Positions 47,448-59,435 of a stretch of 64,000 nt of DNA are shown one piece after another. Both the position numbers and the translations under genes were made by a program. The stretch is from Tanypteryx hageni. Lineage: Eukaryota; Arthropoda; Insecta; Odonata; Petaluridae. The stretch spans positions 173,320,837 through 173,384,836 of the forward strand of contig CM054113.1 of NCBI GenBank assembly GCA_028673005.1, written 5' to 3'. Below the pieces are notes generated by a model. The model was not told the DNA's origin, did not search any database, and saw only the letters and a program-made list of their open reading frames with translations. Each line of letters opens with the position of its first letter. The stretch's first letter is position 1.

Positions 47448-47595
47448 GATCCTGTGTTTAATACTGTTTAATGATTGAAATGAAACTGAGAGAACATAAA
47501 TTGAAGCGGGATTAATGCGCAGCCCAAGTAGATACTTTGTTTCCTTTGTTCTGTTTGCATTGTATGAACTGTGGACTATGAACGAATGAGAAATA

Positions 47596-47797
47596 CGAGT
47601 GTGCAAATACTTTTTTGACACTGGAAGTTGTGTTTTAGTTCTATAATTTTTTGTTCACTTTATTAGGATGCGCATTGGTACCAAGTGTTTCCATTTGTAA
47701 CATTTTGTCTAATAAATTCATTTTGATCAATGGCTTGTTGGTGTCGGTAAAGTAATTGTAAAAAAACGAGGTGGGCAAATACTTTTTTTGCCCACTG
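47596..47797 (-). repeat. Tc1 right terminal inverted repeat
   Basis: About 202 bp. Shares CAACAAGCCATTGATCAAAA, ATGTTACAAATGGAAACACT and AGTATTTGCACAC with the left repeat. Confidence 0.93.
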
Positions 47798-47799
47798 TA

Positions 47800-48470
47800 T
47801 GTACGAAGTTCAACGGTGACTGAAGCTATTCGTCGCTAAACGGATTCACTGTCCTATTTGCTACGCCATAAAAACGTTCTCGAGCAGTTGCGTGAGGAAA
47901 ATTCTGTCAATTCGTCCGTTGAAAATAATCGCGTTTCGTGAAAAATTGAGCTGCCTTGCGTACATCATACGCTCCCTAATCAACTAACGTGACAAAGTAT
48001 TCGAAGGAAATTTTATAAAAAGCAAAACGTGAGTTGGCCGTTTAATAAACGGACAGAAATTTCGGACAGGCTGTTACGCGTAAGGTGGCGCATCGAAAAC
48101 TTTCTCTCGCATCTTTTCTCGCTCAGCTACTGGTGTTTCTTTTCAGAAGAACAAAACTTTTACGCTTAATAGTTCCTTTGCTTCTGCGTATTTTCTCATC
48201 ACTCAGAAACCTACCGTTCTCCGAAAAAGATTTAACCTTTTGGGCGGATGGATACCGGATGTGGTGCCATGCCGTTAGCTCGTTAAACATTCATTCTTGC
48301 GTGTGGTTAATAATCCACGCCCCTTTCTTAGCAAATGAGAATAAACCCATCTCACGTAATCGCGATATTCATTAGCAAATCTTTTGATCCGTTGCTATTA
48401 TGTATGAATCGCCAGGTCATTATTCAATCGTTCATTTTTTAGCGCGTTTCATTTTATGAACACGGATGTT
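47800..48470. other. Intronic DNA, nothing recognised
   Basis: No features after the Tc1 element. Confidence 0.4.
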
Positions 48471-48960
48471 TTCGTTCTGTCATTCCGTCTGTTCGTCCGT
48501 CAGTCTGTGCAGTCAATTAAATTAAAATATCAAGTAAACTGTACGAGATATAAGACAAATTTGCAGATTGTATGTGATCTATTATGCCGTTTATTAGGCC
48601 GCCAAATAATTTTTTTGTGGTAATCGGTGGACGGCAAGGGGGAGGGACTTCAAATATTCAAATTAAGATTATGAACAAATGATTATGGGTAAAAAGTTAA
48701 AGTTTTTAACTAATCGTTTGACCATTAATGCAATCCATATAACACTGTAGCAGAAATGTTTTTGAAAAATAGTTGGACGGCAGAGGGTCCCTTCAAAATT
48801 TAAAATTAAGTCCGAGCAAATGATCATAGAAAGAAAGTTATTATTTTTAATTTAATTATTGAATAAACGATTTTATGTCATAATTATATTATTAAATTTA
48901 CAAAGAATTTTAAGTTTACAATTCTAAATAAACCTCAATAAATAAATAGAGAACTCTCTC
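48471..48960 (+). repeat. Degenerate repeat with GTCTGTCCGTC core
   Basis: CTGTCATTCCGTCTGTTCGTCCGTCAG (48478-48504) is followed by two diverged segments sharing GGACGGCA(A/G)(G)GGG, TTCAAA(T/A)(A)TT and CAAATGAT(T/C)AT (about 48630-48680 and 48773-48825). This resembles Helentron-associated elements but has no clear ends. Confidence 0.3.
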
Positions 48961-49019
48961 TGTAGCTGAAGAAGGAGTAGTTCCGAAAGCTTCTACGTTT
49001 GTGATGTTTCTGTGTTTTA

Positions 49020-49161
49020 GTGTTCTTTTACGTGTGTCGCTTCGACATCCCCGGGGCCTCGCCAACTTGAAGTCGTCTGATTGGTGAGTTTTCACTGGGT
49101 TTCCTCATCCCAACACCTTGTTGACATCCATATATCTATTTTACCTTTCCTTTTCCGTAAG
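49020..49161 (-). repeat. Dispersed TA-associated repeat, copy 2
   Basis: Reverse complement of 23386-23530 with few differences; again borders a (TA)n tract at the ACTTACGG side (here GCTTACGG). Beyond the shared core it continues into different sequence (TAGAAGCTTTCGGAACTACT, 48970-49000). Confidence 0.9.
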
Positions 49162-49164
49162 CTG

Positions 49165-49165
<1 letters not shown>

Positions 49166-49210
<45 letters not shown>
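49166..49210. repeat. (TA)n microsatellite
   Basis: About 22 TA units next to dispersed-repeat copy 2. Confidence 0.95.
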
Positions 49211-49214
<4 letters not shown>

Positions 49215-51789
49215 TATTCTTACTCATATTTTATTCGTAGGAAGGCACCAATTCGCGTGCGTTCTATATAGTATCCGTTCATTCCTTTTAGTATCGTTTT
49301 AAATTCCCTATATCGAACGACGTCATTTAACCTCATACGCCGCATTGACGACATCTGTGGCACACTTTATTCCGTTTTCTTGCGGTCACGAGTGGCACAA
49401 ACAAGATTCCAATCCGTCGTGCAGTTTAAGATTCGCCGCATTTTTTACCCCTCCGTACCGAGGTGGATTCTTTTCTTTCCCTTTCCTAGTCTGGTCCGCA
49501 GACGGAACAAAAAAAATAATAATCGATCCTCGCCCCAACACCAGTCGCATTCAGTCAAAGAGCCTCTCTTTCGAAATCCCTCCCTTTCATCCCCCTCCCG
49601 GAGACCAGGTTCCTCCACTTGGGAAACATCCATCCATCCGCTCGCTCGCATGAACACATACTTAACGGCAGCGGAACGTGCCCTCACACGTGATAATGGG
49701 GCGCTACCACCGTCGACTTCCTTTTAATCTCACCGTATACTCGCCATTCACTAGCTCTCTCTCTCTCTCTGCTCCACTCTCGAGCGCCGCAAAGCCTCTC
49801 CGTAACGCCATCGCGGCCTTCCTCGCACTCGCGGAAGATTGCCTGTCTACCGCAATCCTTTCCCCTGTTTTTATCCCCCCATTCAGCGCAAATACCCATA
49901 CTGCTGGTTCCAATTCAGGTCTCTTTTTAAAGCTTTTGGACGCTGCACTACTATACGATCCACTCTAATGCAGTGGGACCTCCTAATGCTAAGATTATAC
50001 TAGTCTCCATCTACGAACTTGGCAGGGTATTCGTTGTTTGGAGGAGAGGAGGTAGTCTGGGCTGTTTCGAAGTCCTTTCTCGGTCTTCTCTGCCATCTAC
50101 ATTCCTCTAGTTTTCATCTGTGACAGTAGTCCCAGTGATCTATTTTTCTCTCATATTGAAACTGTGTAATTGGGAAATAATTCACCTAGGATGGAGTGTT
50201 GTATCGCCATATATTTGTATGTTTATGTGTATGCATCTATATACTATGTATGTGTGTGTGTATGTATCTATATATGAGTTTGTTTGTTTGTGTGTACATT
50301 ATGTGCGAAAACTCGCACATTCCATGGCAATACAGATTATTCTTTCTCTTTATTCATTATTATTATTTATTTAACCAAGAGGTTTTCAACGGAAATGCTG
50401 CTTTTATCAAGCAGAGGCAGCTAGATGGATTGCGTCTCCACACTTTATTTTTGCACTAAATGAGCATTTAAATTTTTAATTGGGCCAGATTATTCATCGG
50501 CTGCGATTTTAGTCGAGTCTTTTGAATACCAGGTTGGTTTTTCTTTGTTTTTTTTTCTTCTTTCCTACCTCAGTGCTTCCTGTTTGAAGTGCTGCACAAC
50601 TCCAACAAAATATTTTCCATTAAGTAGTTCAAATATTGGCCGCAGAAGCGCTTTCATTTCATTTATTCATCAGTCGTCAGAAAATAAAGCTTTCGAATGG
50701 GTAATTTCCATTCTGTATCTCAAAAATATACACAATACGCTTAATTTAGCACTCTTTGCTTGTCTCGGGTTCGGATACGCATTGATAATGAAAAGGTAAA
50801 TTATATCAGCTTTTAGACTTTTTCGTTCATTCTTTCGTGAGATTTCGATGGTTGAATCGAATTGTTTGAGTCGGACCTTTTTATATAGTATCTACCAATT
50901 TATTTATTCTATTCAGTTTCTATTACAGAAAAATATTTAAACGTACGTATCTCTGCTCAGGTGCCTCATAAATACCATATGCGAGAAATGCCTTGTTTTT
51001 TTGAAAGTGGAGGTTACTTAACCGTTACTCCACCAACGGGATGCACTAGTCCCCATGATTCTAATAGGAAAAAATCGATCAAATATTACATTTTGACGTG
51101 ACCCTTGAGCATTTTATGTGCTGAATGGAATCGAACCCGGGAAAGGCAGAATTTTTCTCCCGCTTTCAACTGTTTCTTTCAGTCTACCGTATGCCTTCAT
51201 GCATACAGAGCTTAACGCCTAGGCTTATAATAATAAATTTATAATTTTAGTCAGTCGAATTCTAAGTAGTATATTATGTTATATCATATTGTGTATTTGA
51301 TAAAAATATTTAAAAAATTATTACGGAATTTAAATTCGTAGAAGGCATTGTTGCCATCATTTCCGTTAAAAAGAAATAGACCGTACCGATGGATCACGAA
51401 CTTAAACTCGAAATAATGCACCAGCGTAAAACTAATCTTCGGCGAAGCATTCGAGTGCTTTCAAAATGTATGTTTAGGCGTAGCGTTTTTCATAACGGCG
51501 TAATCCGTATCGTCCCCGAATGCCGAGGGGGACGCAGAGGGAAGGCGACGGTCGTATACGGCGCAACGAACAAAAGTAATCGCCGCTCCTCTACCTAGAG
51601 CGAGCGCATCGGATATTAGCCCTTTTCGCCGTGCACTGGAAACGATTGCATGTATGTGTGGGTGGGTGTGTGTGCGTTACACATAGAGAGAGTGAGAGAG
51701 AGAAATGATGGTTTGGGGAAGAGGGTTTAGATGCGGATGCTATGTCGCCACGGCTGAACCGTAATCCTTCGCGTGCGGTTAAAGCAAAC
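49211..51789. other. Intronic DNA, nothing recognised
   Basis: Short GT/TA-rich stretch at 50215-50300. GGGTTCGATTCC (minus, near 51139) looks like a B box without a head. Nothing else. Confidence 0.4.
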
Positions 51790-51975
51790 CACATTAATCG
51801 CACTCCCTCCCTCCTCTATCTTCCTCTCTCTCCATCCTCCCATCTCTTCATCTCTCTCTCTCTCCCCCTCTCTCCATCTCTCTCTCTCTCTCTCCCCCTC
51901 TCTCCATCTCTCTCTCCCCCTCTCTCCAGCTCCCCCTCACGTCATCTCTCTCTATCTCTCCCTCTCTCTCGCGAT
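51790..51975. repeat. CT-rich tract
   Basis: Interleaved TCTCTC and CCCCCTCTCTCCA words; Ser/Leu/Pro-rich forward ORFs are artefacts. Confidence 0.9.
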
Positions 51976-53640
51976 TTTTTTACCAGATATTCCCCCCAAA
52001 CTCCGAACATTTGCCTCACAATACCGCCATCATCGTTGTCGCCGTTGTCCTCTAACTAGGGCGTCCATCTTTGCGCCCTTCGAACCCATTCGCGCGCGAG
52101 GTGGAAACACATGCACACACCCAATCGCACTTCTGAGAACGACCCAGGCTCATTTTACGCTACACCACGTTGGAGCATTCCGCGAGAATAGGTCAAACGC
52201 CTCCCCCTCCCTCACCCCATTAAGCCCCTTCTCACTCCTGCTCGAACGGGTAGAGGTTCCCGGCGCGTCGTCGACGTCATATTCCCATCTTCCTAGGCGA
52301 TTGCCTCGTGTGCATCTCCATTGTGCCGCATCGACGGATGGGTTTTCGATGTCGAACGTTGCTCCCCCCTCTCACTATCTCTCTCTCTCTGTCCTTGTGA
52401 GAGGACAAAGCAGAATGCTATTCAGGAATGCGGAACAGAGATATGCTTCTATCTCGAAGGGTAAACTCCTCTCCCTCTCTCTCCAGGTTAACCTTTAGTC
52501 CGTGCTAGGATACGCCGTATAAGCGAAACTGTAGCTCGCGAGGGAGGACGCTTAATTTTAGGACAGAAATTTATTTTTCGTCCACAAGGGAGGAATGTTT
52601 CTTATGGTGTAAATGGGGCTTCTTCCATATCTCGCGAATTTTCGAGACTGCCTCATGACGTGACTTGTATGGATGGAATGGCTGAATTTTTATTATTTTT
52701 ACTAACCCCCACGATGTCGCGGGTATTTTTGCAGCTGTTTTTGGTCATTTTAGTTATTCGCCGTTTATCTGAGGTAGTCTTGCTAATAAAGTTTTCCTTT
52801 TTAAGTGTTGGTAGTATTTTGAGATTTAATCGGACCTCAGAAGCAAGTGGACCGACAGATGGAATATTTTTTAAATAATTCGTATGGTGTGTTATACACG
52901 TCACGGGCATGTCTAATCTGAGGCTATCGACATGAACCAGGTGAAGCTATTGGCGACGTCAGCCAAACATACTTAGCTAGTGTGTTGATCAATAAATTCC
53001 CCAGGCGTTAAAAATACGATCCATATTATGCATTTAAGCAAATAAAAACTTGTATATCTGAGCTATATTGCTTCAAAGACATTTTTATTTGCATTATAGG
53101 CGTTTCTCTCTGAATTTCTGCTGAAGAAATTTAGGTATGCGGATTTGGTAATTTATTTATTAAGTTTCAGTTGCAAGTCATGGACTTTTCTTTCAATGAT
53201 TCAACAAAAGAAACAGTATCAGTCATTTACTTCCCGAGTTATTTCGACATAATGCAGCTTTATCGCGCTAGTGTAGAAACAGGACACAGCACAGTTAGTC
53301 GTAACGTGTTTCATCAATTACTGTGAAATGAACGTATTGAAAGAAATACGGACGAAAAAAGCTATATTTTAAATACTATACAGTAAGGATTCGATTGAAA
53401 ACTATTATTTTAGATCGTAATCACGTATGTCAGCCCGTAGTTGTATCGTGTTGTTGTAAATTTGTTACCCCTTTAACATTTTCATGGATATTTTTACTAT
53501 AGATTTATTCGGAATTAACCCAATAAATCAGTTCTTTCATTCGTTCGGTCATGGAAGCCTTTTGCTTCAATTGGTAAATAATACTTCGAGAATAAAGAAG
53601 AGGTAGTAATTTGGAGCCATACATTCGCTCATATGTTAGT
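51976..53640. other. Intronic DNA, nothing recognised
   Basis: No gene, RNA or repeat recognised. A 105-241-codon open stretch at the start is carried over from the CT tract. Confidence 0.4.
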
Positions 53641-53650
53641 TCTCACGCAC

Positions 53651-53771
53651 CTTCTCGATCACTCGTTCAATCTGCAGGCAGTAGGGATGCAGGTTGGGTT
53701 GCATGTAGTGCAGGATAAAACGAGGATCTTCAATTCCCACGGTGATGTTCTTTTCATAATCGCTACTCATT
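53651..53771 (-). CDS. Candidate exon of an unidentified minus-strand gene
   Basis: A 121-bp stretch with splice sites at both sides: acceptor GCTCACCCATTTTAG| before 53771 and donor GAGAAG|GTGCGTGAGA after 53651. After one base it reads 40 codons: MSSDYEKNITVGIEDPRFIL, then HYMQPNLHPYCLQIERVIEK. Third positions are GC-rich (ATC, CTG, CAC, ACC, CCC, GTG), unlike the AT-rich surroundings, and residue content is ordinary globular. Codon phases are 2 (5') and 0 (3'), or the ATG is the true start. I do not recognise the family. Neighbouring exons were not found. It lies 135 bp from a hAT element and antisense to the APP-like intron. It could also be a captured exon or a decayed pseudogene piece. 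Confidence 0.55.
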
Positions 53772-53897
53772 CTAAAATGGGTGAGCAAACTTCTTACTAG
53801 GCGAGCCTCTTTAGAGCTCACTTAGGAAGCTTTTTGAGGGAATGAGACGGATTCTGTAAGCAAAAATCTATAATAAGTCATTTTTTTAGAGTTATAA

Positions 53898-53905
53898 CTT
53901 ATTAG
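53898..53905. repeat. hAT 8-bp target duplication, left
   Basis: CTTATTAG, identical to 55640-55647. Confidence 0.93.
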
Positions 53906-55639
53906 TAGAGCCCGGAAGTTCAAGCACTATAAAATTTCAAAATAGGCAGGCAAAATAGCACAATAAAACAGTAAAATTGGCCCTAAAATGCATTTATTTT
54001 AATCCATATATTACTATTATATGGAGCAGCTATAACATTTCAATAAAATATGATTGCGATCGCTGATGATAACGCCCTCAAATTATTAACTATTTCATGA
54101 GACAACGAGATGATTTTTAAAAATTTCAAATTAAAAACTGTCTTCTGTTTGTTATGAGGTTTTAAAAGTGAAATGTATCTCTCCATGGAAGTGACGGGCG
54201 TATTTAAAGCAAGCTATATCTGCGGGACTCTCCTCAATATCTGCGTTACTGTCCTCTTCTAGAATCTTCGCAATTATTTTCATTTTATCCAAATTGTTAT
54301 TGGCGCACAACACTTTATACCTTTTTTTACAACTATACTCTTTTCACCTGCAGCACTGCACATTTCACCTTCAGTGAATTGACCAACGTCTCCTCCCTTT
54401 TTTCAAGTAACGCAATAGCGTCTGGCAACTTTAAGAAGTAGGCTACGATGTATGCCAAATCGTAGCTGACAGACTTCTTTTCCAGGAGCTCTTTGACGAT
54501 ACGTATAGAGTAGGCGTCTTCTTCATAAAAAGTTTTCACAACTTTTATCTTTTCAAGATTGGCATCCGGCCATAAAAGATTCAACGCTATGGTGAAAAGT
54601 TGTGCGATTGTTGAGCCATTTGCGATTTCCAACACTTCTGAAATAAGTAAATAAATTTTTGTTGGATGACTAACCTCCATGGTTCCTATTATGACGTTTG
54701 CAACGAACCTTCCCACAGCGTCAGTAGTCTCGTCGATAGAGATTCAAATTTTATTGTCCCCAACATTATCTCTGATTTTTTTATAACACAGTTGTACGCT
54801 TCATCTAAATAGGTTTTCCTCAATGTTGACTCACTTGAAACCTCTTTGTTCGTATATTTTTCCAAAAACGCTTTCCAAGAACTTTTTTCTAATTTCCATA
54901 AAGGAATGCCGGCTTCGACGAAAGATTTACACAAGTTGAAGAAAAACTCCGACTGGCTAGAAGAATCTGAACAAAACAATGGTAAAAAGATCGTCTTCAT
55001 ACTGTCGTCAATCTTCTAATCGGTTGCAGCTTTATGTTTTGAGGTACTTATATGCTGCGAAACAAAGTACTTTTTCTCCGAATTCACCGACTTTTCACTA
55101 AGTTTACAGAAAAGCATTGAACTGCCTGTTGAGAAAATATCAACACCAAACTCTTTAATGAAATTGTTCGGTCTTTGATTCGCGGAATTACTCACTTTAG
55201 GCATTGTGGCCACTAGAATGGAAGTGTCACGTTCACCACACAAACAATTTGTTAAAAAAACGAGTTATGAACTGTTTGAAATACAAAAGACATCTGAAGG
55301 ATGCTTAGAGTGAAAGGGAGGGTTCATTAGGCCTTCCCGAGCCATGGGTTTCTCAAAAGTGAACTCAGGTCAGTAGCAGTGGTCGGATTAAGATAAAGGC
55401 ATAGCTGCGCCAATGGTCAGAATTTTATATGATACCGAACCCAGGGTGAGTAAAAATCGACCATGAAGAGTCAGAACAGTATATCGGCCAAAGATTTGGC
55501 AGAAAGGGATGACAATTGGAAAAAATTTATTTAAATAGGAAAAATAGGCGTTTTTGAATAAAAAAGGCATATTTGGAAAAAATCATGAAAATAGGCAAAA
55601 AAGGCATTTATGGCATTTTGCCTGAACTTCCGGGCTTTA
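53906..55639 (-). mobile_element. hAT transposon copy B with intact ends
   Basis: 1734 bp with terminal inverted repeats TAGAGCCCGGAAGTTCAAGC (left) and, inward from the right, TAAAGCCCGGAAGTTCAGGC (18 of 20 match), flanked by a perfect 8-bp duplication CTTATTAG. Near its 5' (right) end it has repeated AAATAGGC/AAAAAGGCAT words. It encodes a dead transposase on the minus strand. Confidence 0.95.
54153..55204 (-). pseudogene. hAT transposase pseudogene (CGBP1-like/BED-type), copy B
   Basis: From the ATG at 55204: MPKVSNSANQRPNNFIKEFG, then SSMLFCKLSEKSVNSEKKYF and VSQHISTSKHK. This is a BED-like finger in which the second Cys of CxxC is Ser (CKLS). A stop after HKAATD ends it, and the frame resumes at KTIFLPLFCSDSSSQSEFFF. 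Before the catalytic SIDETTDAVGRF (DETTD codons 54720-54734) an in-frame TGA at 54744-54746 replaces the TTA of copy A. The block 54333-54716 is open (127 residues, four differences from copy A). The C-terminal TPVTSMERYISLLKP lacks two residues of the usual VERTFS motif. Non-functional; such N-termini are widely annotated as CGG-triplet-repeat-binding-like. Confidence 0.88.
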
Positions 55640-55647
55640 CTTATTAG
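55640..55647. repeat. hAT 8-bp target duplication, right
   Basis: CTTATTAG, matching 53898-53905. Confidence 0.93.
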
Positions 55648-58600
55648 AAAAGGTTTTCCCGCTATAATTTTACGGAATCAGTACGAAATTATCCGTTGTA
55701 AATTTAACGGTTTGCTTTTACAATAGATTCCCCGTTATCTTGTGACGTAAATATTTTACAACCTATTTTTTGCATCAAAATGTTATTCTTAATTTGTTTT
55801 TATATCCGTATTTAAATATTGCACCAAGGAAATATTAACTCAGAGCATATTTGGATTATGTGTAATCATACTAATGATTCATGTACCGAACCTGTACCAT
55901 TAAAAGCCTGGAAGTCTTCCTAGCCTTAAAGATACCTCCATGCACGGCTTCATTACGGATAATTTTACACTCTTATAAAAACTTGTAATTATTGTATCCT
56001 TCTTTGAAGTCTTGACGGCTGGAAGGGGAGGCCACTGCGAAATCGCACACAAGAAGAAGCAGAAGGGTAAATCAGGGCGAGCAGTTGTGTACGGTGTTAC
56101 ATCGTTGCTGTTCAGTTATTGGCTGGAACCCTTTTATGACATTTCCCCCACTCTTAATTTTTTCTCTGCTCTCAGAGCTCAAGTTAGAGTGCGACAACTA
56201 TTGCTGCTAGTCCTTACCTTGAAGTTAGATTTGTCCTAGTTGTGACTACTTCAGAGCTTTCCTGTCTCCCTCATCTCCCTCTCCGTGACTCATACAGCTC
56301 AAAAGAGAATATAAGTGCCCTACAAAAAAAAATTAAAAAGTCGCGACGATGGATTTTCCGTTACAAAGCGAAGAAAAAGGAAGAGGAAGAGCCGGGGAAG
56401 TGTATGAATAGGAAGGGCGTCGTCTCCTTTCTTTTGCTCGCGCGATGCTTTTACAGCGCGCAAGCGAGGTAGAATATATATATATATTTTTTTTTATAGG
56501 GAACTCGGCACACCACCCTTTCGAAACTCCTTAGAAAGCGTTAAAAAAAAGATTGCTCCTTCTTCTTACTCGGGGTCTTTCTCATCCGTCGGCGAAGTCG
56601 CCTATTTCAAGGAAAAGAGAAAGAGAGATAGTGCATTTTGTCATCGCAGTTTTCTCCCTTTTTTGCGACCGTTCTCTCTCTCTCTCTCTCTTTTTCTTCC
56701 TTCCTTCCTCGAGGGAGGAAGACTTCCGAGAAAACGTCTTTCTAATTGGCGTCATAATCTCCCTAATTGAATGAAGCCGAAGGGAAAAGCTCTGATGCAG
56801 GGACGGCGTCGGCGGGTATCATTCTCTCTCTCCCCCTCTTCCTCTCACTTTATCTCCGTTGAAAGCGTTTTATACAGGTTCACGCGTTTACGAGTTTCGC
56901 GTCGTCGGTGGTTACCTAGTAAGAATTGGGGCCTCTCCGCCTAATTAAAGGAGGGAATTTTTTGTCGCATGCATCTCCACTTTGAAACGGCAATGGAGGT
57001 GTTTATCCTCGCCCAGTTGAAGGTTTTACTGTTTCTTTTTTTAATGCTGTGTTATCACACGTCTTAGCACGCCGACCTCGTACATATTGAGAGGTAACAA
57101 ATCATTAGGCTAAGTGCGAGGTTCGTTTTCGGCGAGCGCATTGCGGGGGACTATTAACGACGGTTTGGTTCAATGTTTCCTTCCTACGTTGATTGATAGA
57201 GGTGGGTTCGGTTGTAATGAATTGGCTTAAACTTCTCCGGAGAAGTCTTTGTTTTCACGAGGTAAGGTTTCTAATGATCTGTGCTCTCGTATTCGGTCGC
57301 GTCCCTCTCAACAAAGATGAATCGCATATTTTATTTGTTTTTTTTCAGCATCCGCCTGCGCGCGCATGCGAGTATTTTTACGTCTGGATTTTATATCAAT
57401 TTAGATTACGAAAATGACGCAAGTTCCTCTGGTGCAACGACGTTATCTTTTGTATTTAAGTGCATTTTTCACCATGGCGTTGTCTTATACAAAATATTCT
57501 TGTTTCGCTTTCAATTTATCAATAATTATTACTCTTTTGTCTACATAATGAAATTTAAAATTACTTTTCGAGTTTTGATAGACTGTAACAGTGAAGTCAA
57601 TTTTTGTGTATTTTAATTTATTTTTTACCTATAAATTCAATTAATATGCAAATTCGCTCTACATGTATAAACAAACTTGGCACCAAGCATCTATTAAAAT
57701 TTTTCAAATTTGCCTCTTTAAAGAGTGAAATACTTTTGTAACTCGTCTGTTAAACGTCATTCGCAACGTTACGAAAGACAAACAAGAATGTCGCGTCATT
57801 TCGCCTCAGAGCGCATCTGCTTTCTCTTCCTCGATCGCATACCTTAAATGAAATTTCTTACTTTATTCGACGTAATCCGGGAATTTAATCAAGTGTTCCT
57901 TCCCGCGTCGAGAAAATTACGTACCTCGCATAAAATGCGCCCCCCCCCCCTTTTGTCTTTTAAAATCTGTCATTTCATCCACATTCGTGGGCTTTGTGGG
58001 ATCCTGCGATGTCTCCTCAAGTGTTATGGATGCTTCGCTGCGTTTTCTCGTCTCATTTTCTCCCTTTCCAAGTCCCACTTAAAATTTTCCAGCTCGCCCA
58101 TTTGGCTGCCTCTCTGTCAACTGCGATAAATTAGGCGGCTCGGCGACGCGTCGTGTTCCTATCGTTTACAGGCGCTGTTGCACAGTTTCAATTATTTCTT
58201 TGGGAAAAAACTTTTCTCCCTCCGTGTGCTTATGCCCCTCTCTCCAGCCTCGTGTTCGTTGTGGAGGTCACAATCGTTTCGTTCGGTTTTCAGGTATTTC
58301 AAAACGCTTTATTTTTCCCCCTTTTTTGAGTGTTGCCGCCTGCAGGCATCACACGTTTCTTTACTTTGTTTCTTTACGTTTGTTTACTTCGTTTTATCTG
58401 TCGTTTTTGCTTTAACGATGCGTTTTGAAGTGCAGAGAAATAATGCCTACAAAAGGGTAACATATTTGAAAGTTTCAAATTGGAAATCATCAAGTAGATG
58501 ATTTATTTCGTTGTGATGGTATTCTTTAAAATATCGTCGTCTTTCGATTGCTATCCTATTTTAATTTTTTTTCTATCGAACAAGCTAAAGTTTTCCCATT

Positions 58601-58895
58601 TACGTGTTTCGATATTCCATAAATTTAAGATTTTTGTTAACTCTGATTTCTGAGTTTTTATAATAAAATTATAATTTTATCGATCACAGTAGAAAATGTA
58701 GTATATATATAAGCCGTAAATCGGGGGTTTTCTACCAATTCTTTACTAAGGTTCTATTTTGGCGTTTTATAGTATATGAATTGTTAGAATTTGCAAACTG
58801 ATATTGTTATATTTCTATTAAAATATAAGTTAGCAAATAGTATTTTTCATCGAATTGAGTACCTTTTGCAAAGGCTTCTTTGTACTTTCTAAACG
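55648..58895. other. Intronic DNA, nothing recognised
   Basis: Small (TA)n at about 56466-56478 and (TC)n at 56672-56691. A C9 run at about 57943-57951. No gene recognised. Confidence 0.4.
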
Positions 58896-59435
58896 TACTG
58901 TATTTTCCCGATTATAAGGCTGTTTTTTTCTAAAACGTAGGTCGAAAAATTCATGCCTTATAATCGCGACCAAAGATATCTTCTATTCCTCTCCCTCTCA
59001 CCCCCACTGAAATTCAATCCTCTGTGTTCTATAGTTTATCATCTTCTTAGAAGGCAGTATTACGCTTATGGTGCGCGCAGCTGCCAAATTTCTCATGCAT
59101 TAGAGCCAGCCCTAGTGCTGATGTCTTCGTCCTGTATTAAAGTTTTTAATGAATATAACTAATAATTTAACGTAAATCACTGGAAATCAGTAAATGTACG
59201 TTTTAATTATTCGTTAATTTTATCGCATATTTGTATTGGGAGAAAAATTCAGCATAACATGTTCGTGAGCTGTTTGCAGCATTATCACTTTAAACCAATA
59301 AAAAATTGTCGGAATAATTTAAAAATAAAAAGAATGATATTAGTATCAATACATCGATTTTTTTCTTTCGAGTGGCTTCTGAAATAGGGTGTCACCTTAT
59401 ATTCGAGATCGCCCTATAATCGGTCAAATGTGTAA
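58896..59435. mobile_element. MITE with CCGATTATAAGG-type inverted ends
   Basis: The left end TACTGTATTTTCCCGATTAT + AAGGC (58896-58920) pairs with the right end, which reads on the minus strand ATTACACATTTGACCGATTA + TAGGGC (59435-59411). A second inner pair (CCTTATAATCGCGACC / GGCGATCTCGAATATAAGG) repeats the motif. AT-rich and non-coding between. Target duplication unclear. Confidence 0.5.

Larger units (their letters stand above)
45700..47797 (-). mobile_element. Tc1-type transposon with complete ends
   Basis: Bounded by TA target duplications (45698-45699 and 47798-47799). Ends are CAGCGGGCAAAAAAATTATT on the left and, read inward from the right, CAGTGGGCAAAAAAAGTATT. Long terminal inverted repeats enclose a minus-strand transposase gene. 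Total 2098 bp; removing the inner 451-bp MITE and its 8-bp duplication gives 1639 bp, the usual Tc1 size. Confidence 0.95.

Noticed and set aside
51125..51150. Minus-strand B-box-like GGGTTCGATTCC
   Set aside because: No tRNA head, and no SINE body recognised.
51773..52498. 241-codon forward ORF
   Set aside because: First part is the CT tract; the remainder has no domain, no codon regularity and no splice context.
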